Positions 45,291 through 53,982 of a DNA stretch of 64,000 bases are shown here, piece after piece. Under the pieces are notes generated by a model. It did not search any database. It worked only from the letters and a program-made list of their open reading frames with translations, and was not told the origin of the DNA. A program made the translations under genes and the position numbers. Every line of letters begins with the position of its first letter. Positions within the stretch are counted from its first letter, which is position 1. Source of the stretch: CALFBG01 sp045110315 (GTDB lineage Bacteria > Bacteroidota > Bacteroidia > Chitinophagales > Saprospiraceae); the NCBI GenBank assembly GCA_045110315.1, contig JBGCFY010000113.1, positions 1-64,000 on the forward strand, read 5' to 3'.

Positions 45291-46739
45291 TTAGCGAGTT
45301 TGTTCCAGAATCCAATTCCCTACAAAGGTCATTGCTGCCGGAGCAAAGGTTTCTTCAATTTGATAGTATTCTGCTACGGCTCCCGTCTTTGCCGTTTGAA
45401 AGAGGTGATTCATTTCGGGAAATTCTTTTATTTCAAATACCTTACAGGGAGCTTTTTCTAGGGATGTTTTGATTCCTTCCAAATTGACTTTAGCCGGTAC
45501 TTGTAAATCTTTACCACCATTGACCGCTAAGGTTGGGCAGCTTACTTTTGTCAAATAAACAGCCGGATCAAAGTTAAGAAAATAACGAAACCAAGGACCA
45601 CCAACTTGACCCAATAGTTGATCGACGCTCGCTTCTACGGAGCCACCTTTTGCCTCTTGTTCCGCCGCAGATAAAGTATCAAATTCTGGCTTTAAAAACG
45701 CTATCAACGCTGACCTTCTTTCCATCGCCGACAAGTCTTTTTTGACAATTTCGTATACTTTTTCATTTTGAATAGAATCCTTTTTAATCGCCGCCTCAGG
45801 TTTTCCCATTGATCTTCCAATCAGTCCTTGCTGTTGGATCAATAATTCGTCACATTTGATTCCGGGACCTGCAAGTAAGACGATAAAAGAAACGTCTTTG
45901 GATTTGCTAGCGACCATCGGTGCAATTAAGCCGCCTTCACTATGACCAACTAAGCCAATTTTTGTAGCGTCAATTTCTTTTCTAGTTTTCAGGTAAGCAA
46001 TTCCAGCCATAACATCTCGAGAAAAATCTAATGACGTAGCGCCAGTAAAATTCCCCGTAGATTTTCCAACGCCACGATCATCATAGCGCAGTACTGCGAT
46101 TCCTTGACGCGTTAGGTAGTCAGATAAAACCAAAAATGGTTTATGTCCCATCAATTCTTCGTCGCGATTTTGTGGACCAGAGCCAGAGATTAAAATGACA
46201 ACGGCGTGCGGTCCTGCCGTCTTGGGTAAGGTCAGGGTTCCTGCCAGTGATAATTTATCTGCTTCGTTAATGTAACTCACCTCCTCACTGGTATATGGAA
46301 ACGGTGCCTTGGGTACCTGTGGTCGGTTAAGTACTTTATCGCCACTTGATCTTTCCATCACTAAGTCTAGCGACATCCCTCCTTGTGCCCATTTTCCTGT
46401 CAATTTTTCTCCCGCGGCATCCAGTGATCCCGTATAACTAGCTTGAAATGCACTAAATTGTATTGTAATTTCTTGCCCAGTTACAACTACTTCTGAAGCA
46501 TTAAATCCTTTTACCCCTTGCGCGGGTACATCAATGGTAGCCGACCATTTTTCCGATTCATATTTAATATCAAAGCCGAGGTCTAAAGCTGCACCGGGCG
46601 TGGCTAAGCTTCCCGACCAAGCGCCTATGAATTGCTTCCGTGCCTCAGCATTTTGTCCATTTAAAGTGGTCAAAGAAAATAAACCAACAAATAGGAATAG
46701 TAGTGATAAGCGATAAGTATGATTAGCTAGTAAATTCAT
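45291..46739 (-). CDS. Secreted alpha/beta hydrolase
   Basis: 482 aa with a signal peptide (cleavage after TLNGQ, about residue 29). Residues about 35-130 form an N-terminal beta domain (FIGAWSGSLATPGAALDLGF), seen ahead of many Bacteroidota hydrolases. The hydrolase core has the oxyanion strand VVILISGSGPQNRDE, the nucleophile elbow GHSEGG (Ser about 266), Asp in GGKDLQVP (about 404) and His in EMNHLFQ (about 443), a full catalytic triad. It probably cleaves an ester or peptide in the periplasm. The substrate is unknown. Strong terminator downstream, GAAGTTG motif 22 bases upstream of the ATG. Confidence 0.88.
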   Translation of the reverse strand: MNLLANHTYRLSLLFLFVGLFSLTTLNGQNAEARKQFIGAWSGSLATPGAALDLGFDIKYESEKWSATIDVPAQGVKGFNASEVVVTGQEITIQFSAFQASYTGSLDAAGEKLTGKWAQGGMSLDLVMERSSGDKVLNRPQVPKAPFPYTSEEVSYINEADKLSLAGTLTLPKTAGPHAVVILISGSGPQNRDEELMGHKPFLVLSDYLTRQGIAVLRYDDRGVGKSTGNFTGATSLDFSRDVMAGIAYLKTRKEIDATKIGLVGHSEGGLIAPMVASKSKDVSFIVLLAGPGIKCDELLIQQQGLIGRSMGKPEAAIKKDSIQNEKVYEIVKKDLSAMERRSALIAFLKPEFDTLSAAEQEAKGGSVEASVDQLLGQVGGPWFRYFLNFDPAVYLTKVSCPTLAVNGGKDLQVPAKVNLEGIKTSLEKAPCKVFEIKEFPEMNHLFQTAKTGAVAEYYQIEETFAPAAMTFVGNWILEQTR

Positions 46740-46761
46740 CTGTCTATTTTTTTATGTAAAA

Positions 46762-46777
46762 GAAGTTGTTTTAAAAT
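46762..46777 (+). repeat. GAAGTTG-motif copy, exact
   Basis: GAAGTTGTTTTAAAAT, 22 bases upstream of the hydrolase start codon, so probably within its promoter or leader. Confidence 0.55.
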
Positions 46778-46934
46778 ACAAAAGAAGTATTTCTAAACCA
46801 AAGATAAGAGCCTTCAGATTAGCAATTTAATAATAAAGACCAAAAACCTTAATTTTCAGATAGAAGGAAGGGAAGCGTGGAATTTTAATTGGATGAACCG
46901 ACTCATCAGACAGAAGGTGGAGGTATGATACAAC

Positions 46935-46971
46935 AAATCCTGCCATGCAACAAAGTCGCCTAGCAGGATTT
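46935..46971. terminator. Hairpin after the CBM48-HhH gene
   Basis: AAATCCTGC (46935-46943) pairs with GCAGGATTT (46963-46971), 37 bases past the stop of the minus-strand gene. A T-run follows on the plus strand. Confidence 0.5.
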
Positions 46972-47008
46972 ATATTTTTTTGAATAACGATGGTTACTAC
47001 AAAACGTA

Positions 47009-47689
47009 TTAACGCTTACCGCCGTTCAATTCTTCTTGTAATTTTTCTAAGCTTGTCCAATCTCCTTTGGCAGCCAATTTAGCTTGTTCCGCCCAAGTAG
47101 AAGGATTGTGCATTTTGAAGCGGCTACCTGCTTTTTCTAGAACGGCTTTCAAAAAGCTGATTTTAGATTTAGCCAATTGTGCAAAAGTAGCAACACCGTC
47201 TTCGTTTAATAATTTTTCAATTTTTGGACCGATACCTTCGATCTTTCTCAAGTTATCTTTTTTAGCTTTAGCTTTAGGAGTTGCTTTAGCAGTCGTTTTC
47301 TTAGCAGTAGTTTTAGTTATTTTTCTAGCCTTAGTTGGCTTTGCCGTAACTTTTTTTGCGACGATTTTTTTTGCTTCATCTACGTATACAACCGAATTGT
47401 ATACACCAGTGTAGGGAGAAGGAATGTAATCATCCGCATTCCAATCATTTTCCCAAGTGTCGTTGTTGATCAAGTAGCGAAATTCATAATTTCGACCAGT
47501 TGCTAATTCTACAACAGCTTCGAAATCTCCTTTTTTAGAGGCTTTCATTGAAACAGCATCCGCTGCATTCCAGTCATTAAATTCACCTAAAAGTAAAACT
47601 TGCTCCGCTTTGTTTACTGCTTCTTGCGGCAAAGAGAAGGTAACCTTACAAACAGGCTTTGTTTTTGAAAATTGCTTCTTTAAACTCAT
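47009..47689 (-). CDS. CBM48 (glycogen-binding) domain fused to a helix-hairpin-helix domain
   Basis: 226 aa from MSLKKQFSKTKPVCKVTFSL, the usual start of Bacteroidota isoamylase early-set proteins. An in-frame ATG 18 codons upstream adds untypical residues. Residues about 13-105 are a CBM48/AMPK-beta-like fold (VLLLGEFNDWNAAD, RYLINNDTWENDWNADDY). Residues about 110-148 are a Lys/Ala/Thr/Pro linker like histone H1. Residues about 149-226 are an HhH unit (NLRKIEGIGPKIEKLLNEDG) with the tail STWAEQAKLAAKGDW seen in L21/DUF4332-type HhH proteins. It may link glycogen and nucleic acid, which is speculative. Standalone gene. Confidence 0.8.
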   Translation of the reverse strand: MSLKKQFSKTKPVCKVTFSLPQEAVNKAEQVLLLGEFNDWNAADAVSMKASKKGDFEAVVELATGRNYEFRYLINNDTWENDWNADDYIPSPYTGVYNSVVYVDEAKKIVAKKVTAKPTKARKITKTTAKKTTAKATPKAKAKKDNLRKIEGIGPKIEKLLNEDGVATFAQLAKSKISFLKAVLEKAGSRFKMHNPSTWAEQAKLAAKGDWTSLEKLQEELNGGKR

Positions 47690-47766
47690 TACTTTTCTTT
47701 TAAAATAAAATAGATTAGTTAGGTTAGGTATATTATTTTTCATAATACCTTCCCTTAAAAAAGATG

Positions 47767-47774
47767 CAAAGATA
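47767..47774 (-). promoter_or_regulatory. -7 box for the CBM48-HhH gene
   Basis: TATCTTTG on the minus strand, 77 bases before the preferred ATG. Confidence 0.4.
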
Positions 47775-47862
47775 CGTAAATAATTGATTTTAAAAAGAAA
47801 TGGATGTTATTTTTAGGTTAAACACATCAAATTATTTTTAAACAATGAATGTTGAGTAATAA

Positions 47863-47946
47863 AATATTGATTTGTTGTCCATTTTTGGCAACGTTTGATC
47901 ATTTTTCAATCAATATTCAAGATTAGACATTCAAAAATCAATATTT
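47863..47946. promoter_or_regulatory. Three ATCAATATT-type sites, possible operator
   Basis: AATATTGATT (47863-47872) and AATCAATATT (47908-47917, 47937-47946) make one inverted and two direct copies. They lie 89-172 bases upstream of the -7 box of the CBM48-HhH gene, in the otherwise gene-free gap 47690-48060. Confidence 0.3.
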
Positions 47947-48060
47947 CCCTTCTATTCCACGGGATTAATATTTGATGCATTTGACTTATATTATTTCTAG
48001 GTTAATTCGTAGTATTTTTAAAGGAAAATGGGATTAATCTCACTTACTGAAAGTTTTTAA

Positions 48061-49371
48061 TTACTGCTGTTGCAGCGCTTCCACTAAAAATGCTTCTACC
48101 ATTGGCAATTGTCGAGTAATCCAGTCTTTCATGCGCTGCACTTCACTGTCAAAATCTGCTCCTTTCAGAAAAGGATGGTCTTCTCCCAAAGGCCAACGTG
48201 CTTGATTTGCTAAAACGGCAGGACGAATTTGTTCCGCAATTTGATCCATCCGAGCAAATAGCTGGTCTGTCGTTAAGGTTCCTTTTGCTTTTAAAGCCAA
48301 AAACTTATCTCGAAGGCGTTGGTTATAGCCAACCGGATTTAGTTGCATTAACCGTTCAAATAGTTTTAGCCTAGTACAATCCAAGACAGCGGTTTGTGCC
48401 CGAGGTTCGGCGTCGCCATCTCTCCCATAACCATGATCGTAATCCCAAGGGCAAATTTTATATTTTCCGGATTCGTTGATACGGTAGAGGTAAAAGTTTT
48501 TTACTACTCCATCGCCATTATTCGAAATCAATAATAACAATTGCCAATCTATTAAATTATCAAGATCAAAAATTTGCTGAATACCATTTTTTTCACTCGT
48601 AAAAATACTATCACTTGTGTTAAAGATATAATCGGTAAGTTCGTAAATTTCGTTAGCACGGTTTTCTTTTTCCAATTTAGGATAGCGCTGATTGAAATAA
48701 GACTTGTCCGCTATTTTTTCTCGCTCTACTTGACTATAAACATCAAACCGGCTGTGCTTCAATATGTAATTTCTAAATCCGGCGTACTGTTCCTCATGCT
48801 CTTCCACTCGACGGTTGATCGGTGGTTCTTTGTACAAAACAGCGAAGGGATCGCGGCGTTCCAATCCCAGACTACGTGCATCGACACGTTGCGTCAATAC
48901 GTATAAGCCATGATATGCTTCCCCAAAATAAAGCGTGGTATAAGCGGTTCTAGGTACCCGATTCCCTGGCGAGAAAGCAGCATACAAGTCGTAACTCAGG
49001 GTATTCCGCATAAAGGTCATATCCAAATGAGAAGCGATCAATAACCAATTTTTACTTTTAGGTAATCCAGCTATTGCAACGGCTCGTGGAAGCGTTAAAC
49101 CATAATGTTTTTTTTCTAAAAAGGCCGAAGTATTTCCTCGAATCCGCACGGCTGTAGGAATTTGATCTAAGTATAAGTTTTGAAATTGATCGTAATAGCT
49201 GAGCTCAAATTGATTCTCTTGGAAAAAGATATCCTTTGGAGTTGCCGTAAGTACGACGCGTGGAAGTGTTGATTGATTGGCGGAACGTTCTTTCCACCAA
49301 TAAAAAGGAGATATGGCAAGGATCGCAATCAGTAATATCCCAATAAAAAAGTATTCTTTTTTGGTCAGCAT
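48061..49371 (-). CDS. CotH-like kinase-fold protein
   Basis: 436 aa. One N-terminal hydrophobic segment (YFFIGILLIAILAISPFYWW, about residues 7-26) acts as a signal anchor. The extracytoplasmic part has AVRIRGNTSAFLEKKHYGL (about 78-96), SHLDMTFMRNTLSYDLY and the metal-binding CPWDYDHGYGRDGDA (about 305-319). These are hallmarks of the CotH family, whose spore-coat member is an atypical protein kinase. Bacteroidota carry many secreted homologues of unknown target. Standalone, with short gaps on both sides. Confidence 0.85.
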   Translation of the reverse strand: MLTKKEYFFIGILLIAILAISPFYWWKERSANQSTLPRVVLTATPKDIFFQENQFELSYYDQFQNLYLDQIPTAVRIRGNTSAFLEKKHYGLTLPRAVAIAGLPKSKNWLLIASHLDMTFMRNTLSYDLYAAFSPGNRVPRTAYTTLYFGEAYHGLYVLTQRVDARSLGLERRDPFAVLYKEPPINRRVEEHEEQYAGFRNYILKHSRFDVYSQVEREKIADKSYFNQRYPKLEKENRANEIYELTDYIFNTSDSIFTSEKNGIQQIFDLDNLIDWQLLLLISNNGDGVVKNFYLYRINESGKYKICPWDYDHGYGRDGDAEPRAQTAVLDCTRLKLFERLMQLNPVGYNQRLRDKFLALKAKGTLTTDQLFARMDQIAEQIRPAVLANQARWPLGEDHPFLKGADFDSEVQRMKDWITRQLPMVEAFLVEALQQQ

Positions 49372-49440
49372 AAAACCCTATCGTTATAGAAATTATTACG
49401 TCGCGAATCCATATCGCTACATAACTAAAACGGAGCAACG

Positions 49441-49746
49441 CTAATTTAAGGAAAAGTTAGGCATATTCGGATTGGTCGCATTGTAAATATTGAGGATGCT
49501 AATTTTAACTTCCATAAACTTTGCCAACGGAAAATCGGCAATCATATTCAAAACGTCCAATTCAGAGTTAGCTTTAAATATAACCCAAAGCTTTGCTTCT
49601 TCCATTGAAAGTGCATAATTCATCAATTTACCTTCCTCCAAGAAGCGATCAACTACTGCGCGTTGGAAAGGAATAAGCGCCATGAATTCTTCTGAAATGT
49701 CGTCAGGCAAAGTAAAGTCTGCCATGTATTGGTATTCCGGATTCAT
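49441..49746 (-). CDS. Muconolactone isomerase-like small protein
   Basis: 101 aa ferredoxin-like fold. MADFTLPDDISEEFMALIPF then a helix ending RFLEEGKLMNYALSME, and ELDVLNMIADFPLAKFMEVKISIL, align in order with muconolactone delta-isomerase (xxDELHRLLSSLPLFPYMDI). No aromatic-degradation genes are nearby, so the catabolic role is doubtful and another small-molecule or oligomeric role is as likely. It precedes the CotH gene by 69 bases on the same strand. Confidence 0.65.
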   Translation of the reverse strand: MNPEYQYMADFTLPDDISEEFMALIPFQRAVVDRFLEEGKLMNYALSMEEAKLWVIFKANSELDVLNMIADFPLAKFMEVKISILNIYNATNPNMPNFSLN

Positions 49747-49932
49747 ATTAAAAAAGGATTAAAAGCTTTGCATTGCTACTTAAATAGCCTTCAGGTAAAA
49801 TAAGATTTTATTTATAAAAATAAAGTCAAATCACGCCAATCAGTCTAAATCTAGCACTTTACACAAAAAAAGGAGGCTATTTGTCAATTTTTAGCAGCAC
49901 TTTGATGATTCAATTTTAAAAAAATAAAAAAA

Positions 49933-49962
49933 ATCCCGAATGCTCGTTAGAACATTCGGGAT
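49933..49962 (-). terminator. Terminator after the repeat protein gene
   Basis: ATCCCGAATG (49933-49942) pairs with CATTCGGGAT (49953-49962). On the minus strand it is followed by TTTTTTTATTTTATTTTT. Confidence 0.85.
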
Positions 49963-49998
49963 AAAAGTATTAAAACTTTAACTCAGTTGAGTTTGCGA

Positions 49999-51525
49999 TT
50001 AGTAGTTAATTCCTAATGCCTTCAACGTTTGCATATCTAATTGTCCAACTGGAAGATTGTTATCTTTTTGGAATTTAGTTAAGGCAGACTTTGTGCGTAC
50101 ACCCATTACATCATCAAGAGGACCTGGATCATAACCACGGCTCTTTAATGCAGACTGGATAGAACGAACAGTGTATCCTGTGATTTTTTCACCACAAAGA
50201 ACTTCTCTCCATTCTGTGAAACCACCTTTCTTAGTTAATCTTCTTTTTGTTAAAGTAGCGTACTCCGCAGGAACTTCGATAGTTCTAGTCGCAGCAGCAG
50301 CTTTTACTACTTTTCTAGTTTCGCTAGTAAACTCAGCAGGAATAATTTCTTCTCTAGTAGATGCTGGAGCTTTTACAACTCTTTTTGTAATTGTTTTGTA
50401 CTCAGCAGGAATGATTTCCTCCTTAGAAGCAGCTGGAGTTTTTACAACTTGCTTTGTAACGGTTGTGTACTCAGCAGGAATAATTTCCTCTCTAGTCGTT
50501 GCTGGAGTCTTTACAACTCTCTTTGTAATTGTTTTGTATTCTGCAGGAATTACTTCTTGTCTTGTAGAAGCTGGAGCTTTTACAACTCTTTTTGTAACTG
50601 TAGTATATTCTGCAGGAATTACTTCTGCTCTGCTTGAAGCTGGAGCTTTTACAACTCTCTTTGTTCTAGTACCGTATTGTGCAGGAATTTCAACATTCTT
50701 GATACAATCATCGCCACTGTCAGTATAACCGGCAGCGCAACCTTTACGTACTTGACGAGTGTAGTTTTGGAATTCTGCTGGTACTTCTACCAAACACCAT
50801 ACTAAACAATCGTTAGGATCAGCGGAAAGACAGTTTCTGTCTGCTTTTTTCTTTACCCACTTTGTAGTTGCAGGCTTAGTTTCTACTCTTTCAGAGATAG
50901 TTTCGTATTGAGCAGGTACTCTTTCGATTCTAGAAGAAGCTTCTGCTACTACGTATTGCTCCGTAACCGTTTCGTATTCTGCTGGTACAGAAATCATTCT
51001 TTGCGATTCTGCTTTTACCATTACTTGTTCTGTAACCGTTTCGTATTCTGCTGGTACAGGAATCATTCTTTTTGATTCTGCTTTAGCTAATACTTGTTCC
51101 GTAACAGTTTCATATTCTGCTGGAACAGGAATTAATCTTCTTGTTTCAGGCTTGATCATTACTTGCTCTGTAACCGTTTCGAATACTGCTGGTGTTGCAA
51201 TCATTCTTCTTGTTTCAGGCTTGATCATTACTTGTTCAGTAACAGTTTCGTATTCTGCTGGTACAGGAATTACTCTTCTTGTTTCAGCTTTCACCATTAC
51301 TTGATCAGATACAGTATCATATTCTGCTGGTACAACTTCTGTTCTAGAAGAAGCAGCTCTTACTTCAACCTGCTCAGTGACCGTTTCGTACTCATCAGCG
51401 ATGAGACATTTAGCGTAACATTTACCTGGTTCTCTTTCAAAAGGTAAATCATCACCTGGTTGTGCGAAAGCAACGGTACCACATAACATGAGTGTAGCTA
51501 CTAAAATTAGGTGCAATCTTTTCAT
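49999..51525 (-). CDS. Secreted tandem-repeat protein with peptidoglycan-binding domain
   Basis: 508 aa. A signal peptide (about 1-21, ending VAFAQ) is followed by about 16 repeats of 22-23 residues. The first set has consensus VPAEYETVTEQVMVKAESRR and the second IPAEYTTVTKRVVKAPASTR. A Cys-bearing insert separates them (DRNCLSADPNDCLVWCLVEV, about residues 230-250). The last about 65 residues are a PG_binding_1 domain (YTVRSIQSALKSRGYDPGPL ... LTKFQKDNNLPVG). The repeats should form a beta-rich rod presented from the wall, with N-terminal repeats acidic-neutral and C-terminal ones basic. Structural or adhesive role inferred. Confidence 0.82.
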   Translation of the reverse strand: MKRLHLILVATLMLCGTVAFAQPGDDLPFEREPGKCYAKCLIADEYETVTEQVEVRAASSRTEVVPAEYDTVSDQVMVKAETRRVIPVPAEYETVTEQVMIKPETRRMIATPAVFETVTEQVMIKPETRRLIPVPAEYETVTEQVLAKAESKRMIPVPAEYETVTEQVMVKAESQRMISVPAEYETVTEQYVVAEASSRIERVPAQYETISERVETKPATTKWVKKKADRNCLSADPNDCLVWCLVEVPAEFQNYTRQVRKGCAAGYTDSGDDCIKNVEIPAQYGTRTKRVVKAPASSRAEVIPAEYTTVTKRVVKAPASTRQEVIPAEYKTITKRVVKTPATTREEIIPAEYTTVTKQVVKTPAASKEEIIPAEYKTITKRVVKAPASTREEIIPAEFTSETRKVVKAAAATRTIEVPAEYATLTKRRLTKKGGFTEWREVLCGEKITGYTVRSIQSALKSRGYDPGPLDDVMGVRTKSALTKFQKDNNLPVGQLDMQTLKALGINY

Positions 51526-51684
51526 AATTGAATTGAATTGGTTTTGATTAATAAAATTTAATTGTATTTATGTTCGTAAATAAGTGTGTTCTAACGATAT
51601 GGCTGCCCAAAATAAAGGGACAAATTAGCCAAATAACCATATTTTAACCACACACTTAAAGGTTTAATAATATTGACCGCAAAT

Positions 51685-52896
51685 TTAGAGGTTATTTTTG
51701 GGATAACATAAATAATACTTTGTTATTATTTTCGGACGAATCCCAAGTTCTGAAATTAACGACATCGGAAGCATTTGCCCATCTTTAAAAAGAATACTAA
51801 TTTCGTCGGTCAGCGTACTATACACATTATTCGATTCTTCTCCTACTAATAAAAGGTAATCCGCATCCACGTTCGGATGGGCTTTCAAGATTTTTTGACG
51901 CACATTTTCGATCTGGTCACTTGAAAAGGGCTCATTTTTAAGCTGAATCTTGAATAATTTTCGATTTAATAAGCTTTTAGCAAGAAAAGAGAGTACAAAA
52001 TCATCATTCGTAGCAAAACTTTTCAGTGCCATAACAATATCGTAATCATCTAGTTGTGCAAAATGTTCCAAGATTTCCGTTTTCTCTTCTACTATTTGAT
52101 CTGCCTTAAGATCATTGTAAAGAAAATAGGCCAAATTTTTAGAAACGTCTAGTTTTTTTCCTTGCAACGCGAGCTCTTTTGCTCTTTTTAAAGTACGAAT
52201 AAGCATCTGCTCCGCCGCCAAAACTGTTTTATGCAAATAAACTTGCCAATACATGATACGACGAGCAGTCAAAAACCTTTCAATCGAATAAATTCCTTTC
52301 TCTTCTACTAGCAATTGATTATCTCGCACCGCCAACATCTTGATAATTCGATCATATCCGATTACTCCTTCTGAAACTCCCGTGAAAAAGCTATCACGAT
52401 TCAAATAATCCATACGATCCATATCCAGTTGGCCAGATACCAATTGGTGCAAAAATTTCTTGGGATATTCGTCTTTAAAAATTTGAATCGCCAAAGTCAA
52501 TCGACTATTGAACTGACGATTGAGTGCTTCCATAAAAAATACAGAGAGGTCTTCGTGATGAATGCTGACCAAAGTATGTTCCAAGGCGTGTGAAAAAGGA
52601 CCGTGCCCCATATCATGTAGCAAAATGGCAATCAATACGCCCTGCGACTCTTCTTCCGTAATCTCCGTTCCTTTCGACCGCAGTACACTAATCGTTTCCG
52701 TCATCAAATGTAGCGCACCCAAAGCGTGATGAAAACGGGTATGCAAAGCGCCAGGATAGACATAATGCGTAAATCCCAATTGCTTTATCCTTCTAAGTCT
52801 TTGAAAATAAGGATGTTCCACCAAATCAAAGATCAAACCGTAAGGAATCTCCGTAAAACCATACACTGGGTCGTTGAATATTTTTTTCTGATTCAT
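51685..52896 (-). CDS. HD superfamily phosphohydrolase
   Basis: 403 aa cytoplasmic protein of the COG1078/SAMHD1-dGTPase-like class. VYGFTEIPYGLIFDLVEHPY and FQRLRRIKQLGFTHYVYPGA are the family opening. The metal site is His56 (HTRFHHALG), His94-Asp95 (ILLHDMGHGPFSHALEH) and an Asp in QLDMDRMDYLNRDS (about 173-186). It probably removes phosphate or triphosphate from nucleotides. The exact substrate is not known for this subclass. It is followed on the same strand, after 159 bases, by the repeat protein gene. Confidence 0.88.
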   Translation of the reverse strand: MNQKKIFNDPVYGFTEIPYGLIFDLVEHPYFQRLRRIKQLGFTHYVYPGALHTRFHHALGALHLMTETISVLRSKGTEITEEESQGVLIAILLHDMGHGPFSHALEHTLVSIHHEDLSVFFMEALNRQFNSRLTLAIQIFKDEYPKKFLHQLVSGQLDMDRMDYLNRDSFFTGVSEGVIGYDRIIKMLAVRDNQLLVEEKGIYSIERFLTARRIMYWQVYLHKTVLAAEQMLIRTLKRAKELALQGKKLDVSKNLAYFLYNDLKADQIVEEKTEILEHFAQLDDYDIVMALKSFATNDDFVLSFLAKSLLNRKLFKIQLKNEPFSSDQIENVRQKILKAHPNVDADYLLLVGEESNNVYSTLTDEISILFKDGQMLPMSLISELGIRPKIITKYYLCYPKNNL

Positions 52897-53255
52897 ATCT
52901 TATCAAAGAATATACAAGCTTCCCATTTCGTTAAAAGCATATTTTTTCACTTTTGGCTTATCCGTAGTTTAACTACATTCAAAGAACAAGCTACACAAGG
53001 TAGACTGATATCTGCTAGAAATGGTTGCTTGGTATTTTTAATTTTTAATTATCATATAATAGTTAATTTATTTTAACAAGTACTTGGACAAATCTTTGCG
53101 GATCAATTTACCATTACGACCAAGACTAAAATTGTTTGCGCACAAAGAAGATGCAAGGTTAAAACATTGTAATATAAATAGCACTTTCTTTTGTAGCCTT
53201 ATTTCTAGTGTAAGTACTAAGACAATGGAAAAATGCTATCATTAAAATTAGTGAC

Positions 53256-53442
53256 TAAGTACTAAGACAAATTTTTTTACTATTAAGTAAAAGTGCATAA
53301 TTATTTTACCATTAAATTGCGTTAGATTTTGGACAGTACCGAGGCGCGAAAACCGCCCTAAGCTTTTGCTTAGGAAGGCTTTGAGGAGACTGCTCAAAAG
53401 ATGATGCCAGTTAATAAGTCAATTAATTTGTCTTAGTACTTA
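53256..53442. repeat. TIR element, long copy 2 (187 bp, perfect 18-bp ends)
   Basis: TAAGTACTAAGACAAATT (53256-53273) and its exact reverse complement (53425-53442) bound a core shared with 118-285. The core includes a CCTAAGC-TTTT-GCTTAGG hairpin (53357-53374) and GACTGCTCAAAAGATGATGC. A further partial left end lies at 53211-53225 in direct orientation, 45 bases away. It has no coding capacity, so it is a MITE-type, non-autonomous element. Confidence 0.75.
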
Positions 53443-53860
53443 AATAGTTTGCAGCATTAAATTAACTAATAACTTGAAAGCCTTTTAAGCTTCTACTTCG
53501 TTAAAAAGCCTCACCAATGCTCCGGCATTGTCTGTATTTTTTGCCTCGTTTAAGCTCAAAATTCTTTTCAACTTATTGTAAACTCAATTTCCGCGAACCA
53601 CTTACAATAAAAGTAAGACAATAATTGAGTGGAAACTCAATCTTTTTAATTTTTTTAACGTTCAATAGCTTTATATGGATAGAAGATCCAAATGCGGCTC
53701 CCAATATTTGGGAGAACAAAGCACTTATATTTAGATAACAAAAGTAAAGAATTCATTTTATATACTTGCGTAGATTGGTGATTTGCTAGTGGAGATTAAT
53801 TTTTAGCACGAATTTCCAAAGTCTAGTCCCTAATCTTTTTGTCGCGAAATAGTTAACATC

Positions 53861-53932
53861 GAAGTTGTATAAAATGTATCTTCAAGTTTTAAACTTGAAA
53901 TCATTACTTCCACGTTGAAGTAAAACAACTTC
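53861..53932. repeat. Nested inverted motifs upstream of porX
   Basis: GAAGTTGTATAAAATG (53861-53876) faces an exact reverse copy of GAAGTTGTTTTA (53921-53932). Between them lies the palindrome TTCAAGTTTTAAACTTGAA (53881-53899). The structure ends 50 bases before the porX ATG. Confidence 0.5.
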
Positions 53933-53982
53933 ATCAACTAAAAGTAACTTTTCAACAACTTCCTCACAACCAACAAAATTGA

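Larger units (their letters stand above)
52897..53982. other. Long intergenic region upstream of porX
   Basis: 1.1 kb with no convincing gene. It contains a stray TIR end (53211-53225), the long TIR element (53256-53442), several small inverted repeats (CAATGC/GCATTG near 53515, TTATTGTAA/TTACAATAA near 53573-53617) and a nested inverted structure next to porX (53861-53932). Confidence 0.5.

Noticed and set aside
47690..47743. Upstream ATG for the CBM48-HhH gene
   Set aside because: The extra 18 residues are unlike early-set proteins, which begin MSLKKQ. It cannot be fully excluded, since a -7 box lies 23 bases upstream of it.
50270..51400. Regular DNA repeats of about 69 bases suggesting a CRISPR array
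   Set aside because: They are in frame, encode the PAEY repeats of one protein, and have no unique spacers.
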